NCBI GenBank assembly: GCA_965203865.1
Contig: OZ241916.1
Location: 1,178,001-1,242,000, forward strand
Reading direction: 5' to 3'
From: G965200765 sp965203865
GTDB taxonomy: Bacteria; Pseudomonadota; Gammaproteobacteria; Arenicellales; JAJDZL01
Length of the DNA: 64,000 nt
The notes below the pieces were generated by a model. It worked only from the letters and a program-made list of their open reading frames with translations, ran no database searches and was not told the origin of the DNA. Each line of letters opens with the position of its first letter. Within the stretch, counting starts at the first letter, position 1. Of the stretch, positions 63,782 to 64,000 are shown one piece after another. Position numbers and translations under genes: made by a program.

Positions 63782-64000
63782 TTGCAAACAACGATTACAA
63801 ATAACAGAGTAAAGGCTCTGAAGGGGCTGTTTCAGGCTCAAACAGTCGCCGTCGTTGGCGGTGAAGAAGCGCGGCAAGCGGTTTGCCAATGTGACCAGTT
63901 AGATTTCAGTGGAACAATCTGGGCGGTCAACCCGAATCGCGAGAGTTTGGAAGGCAGAACTTGCTTCCGGTCCATACAGGATTTACCATCAGCACCCGAT
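63782..64000 (+). CDS. ADP-forming acyl-CoA synthetase, 5' fragment
   Basis: The last 73 codons of the window, open to the edge, begin with a TTG and read LFQAQTVAVVGGEEARQAV, CDQLDFSGTIWAVNPNRESL and CFRSIQDLPSAPD. This is the CoA-binding N-terminal domain of the NDP-forming acyl-CoA synthetase family. It would activate or release an acyl group as a CoA thioester, coupled to ADP/ATP. It follows the carnitine dehydrogenase-like gene by 48 bases on the same strand. Confidence 0.75.
   Translation, partial: MQTTITNNRVKALKGLFQAQTVAVVGGEEARQAVCQCDQLDFSGTIWAVNPNRESLEGRTCFRSIQDLPSAPD

Noticed and set aside
1..64000. CRISPR arrays, insertion sequences, integrases, rRNA, tmRNA or replication origin
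   Set aside because: No regularly spaced direct repeats, transposase motifs or structured-RNA signatures were seen on either strand.

Overview
The window reads as one chromosomal segment of a compact Gammaproteobacterium with moderately low GC (low 40s percent by eye). Evidence: LPS transport (lptD), SurA, RlpA and Mpl; the AmgK/MurU sugar-salvage pair; a RelA-type stringent factor; the rlmE-ftsH-glmM and tpiA-secG-tRNA-Leu-nuo orders; and a class I fumarase. The accessory end (D-glutamate, choline and carnitine-type genes) suits a marine or osmolyte-using heterotroph. The species cannot be named from sequence alone. No insertion sequence, phage, CRISPR array, rRNA or origin was seen. Gene spacing is tight, start/stop overlaps are common, and TTG and GTG starts are frequent.

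Layout. 1-3079 (minus): gatC-gatA-gatB, with gatB cut by the window edge. 3207-11051 (plus): the cell-shape block mreBCD-mrdA-rodA-mltB-rlpA-lipB. 11077-12755 (minus): amgK-murU. 12797-16485 (plus): lptD-surA-ubiK. 16519-20597 (minus): cytochrome c5, an HD hydrolase, tRNA-Arg(CCG), dsbA, mpl and an unknown membrane protein. 20646-21749 (plus): rnd. 21757-26154 (minus): fumarase, a DUF349 protein and a rhodanese. 26155-26809 holds inverted repeats and a doubtful ORF, followed by relA (plus) and an NRDE protein (minus). 29846-33921 (plus): rlmE, ftsH, glmM. 33929-37058 (minus): sixA-ppx-alcohol dehydrogenase. 37320-51551 (plus): tpiA, secG, tRNA-Leu(GAG) and nuoA-M. nuoN is absent from the place where it is expected.

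51654-64000 is the accessory part: an arginine-deiminase-fold enzyme; a minus-strand operon of a DUF1611/DgcN-like protein, an enolase-superfamily DgcA-like epimerase, an amidase and a thioesterase; and a divergent plus-strand series of a class IV aminotransferase, ddl, choline dehydrogenase, a 67-codon internally deleted relic of a beta-keto acid cleavage enzyme (BKACE), a GST, a CaiB/racemase-family protein, a carnitine-dehydrogenase-like enzyme and the start of an ADP-forming acyl-CoA synthetase.

How it fits together: much of the window builds or recycles peptidoglycan and the envelope (Mre/Rod, MltB, RlpA, AmgK/MurU, Mpl, GlmM, Ddl, LptD). The DgcN/DgcA-like pair may recover D-glutamate or murein dipeptides. 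The right end looks like catabolism of quaternary amines (choline, carnitine) through CoA thioesters. The most notable observations are the BKACE relic inside the carnitine-type cluster, the D-glutamate module placed back-to-back with a D-amino-acid/Ddl operon, the nuo operon without nuoN, and an LptD with a shortened periplasmic domain that still keeps the four expected cysteines.
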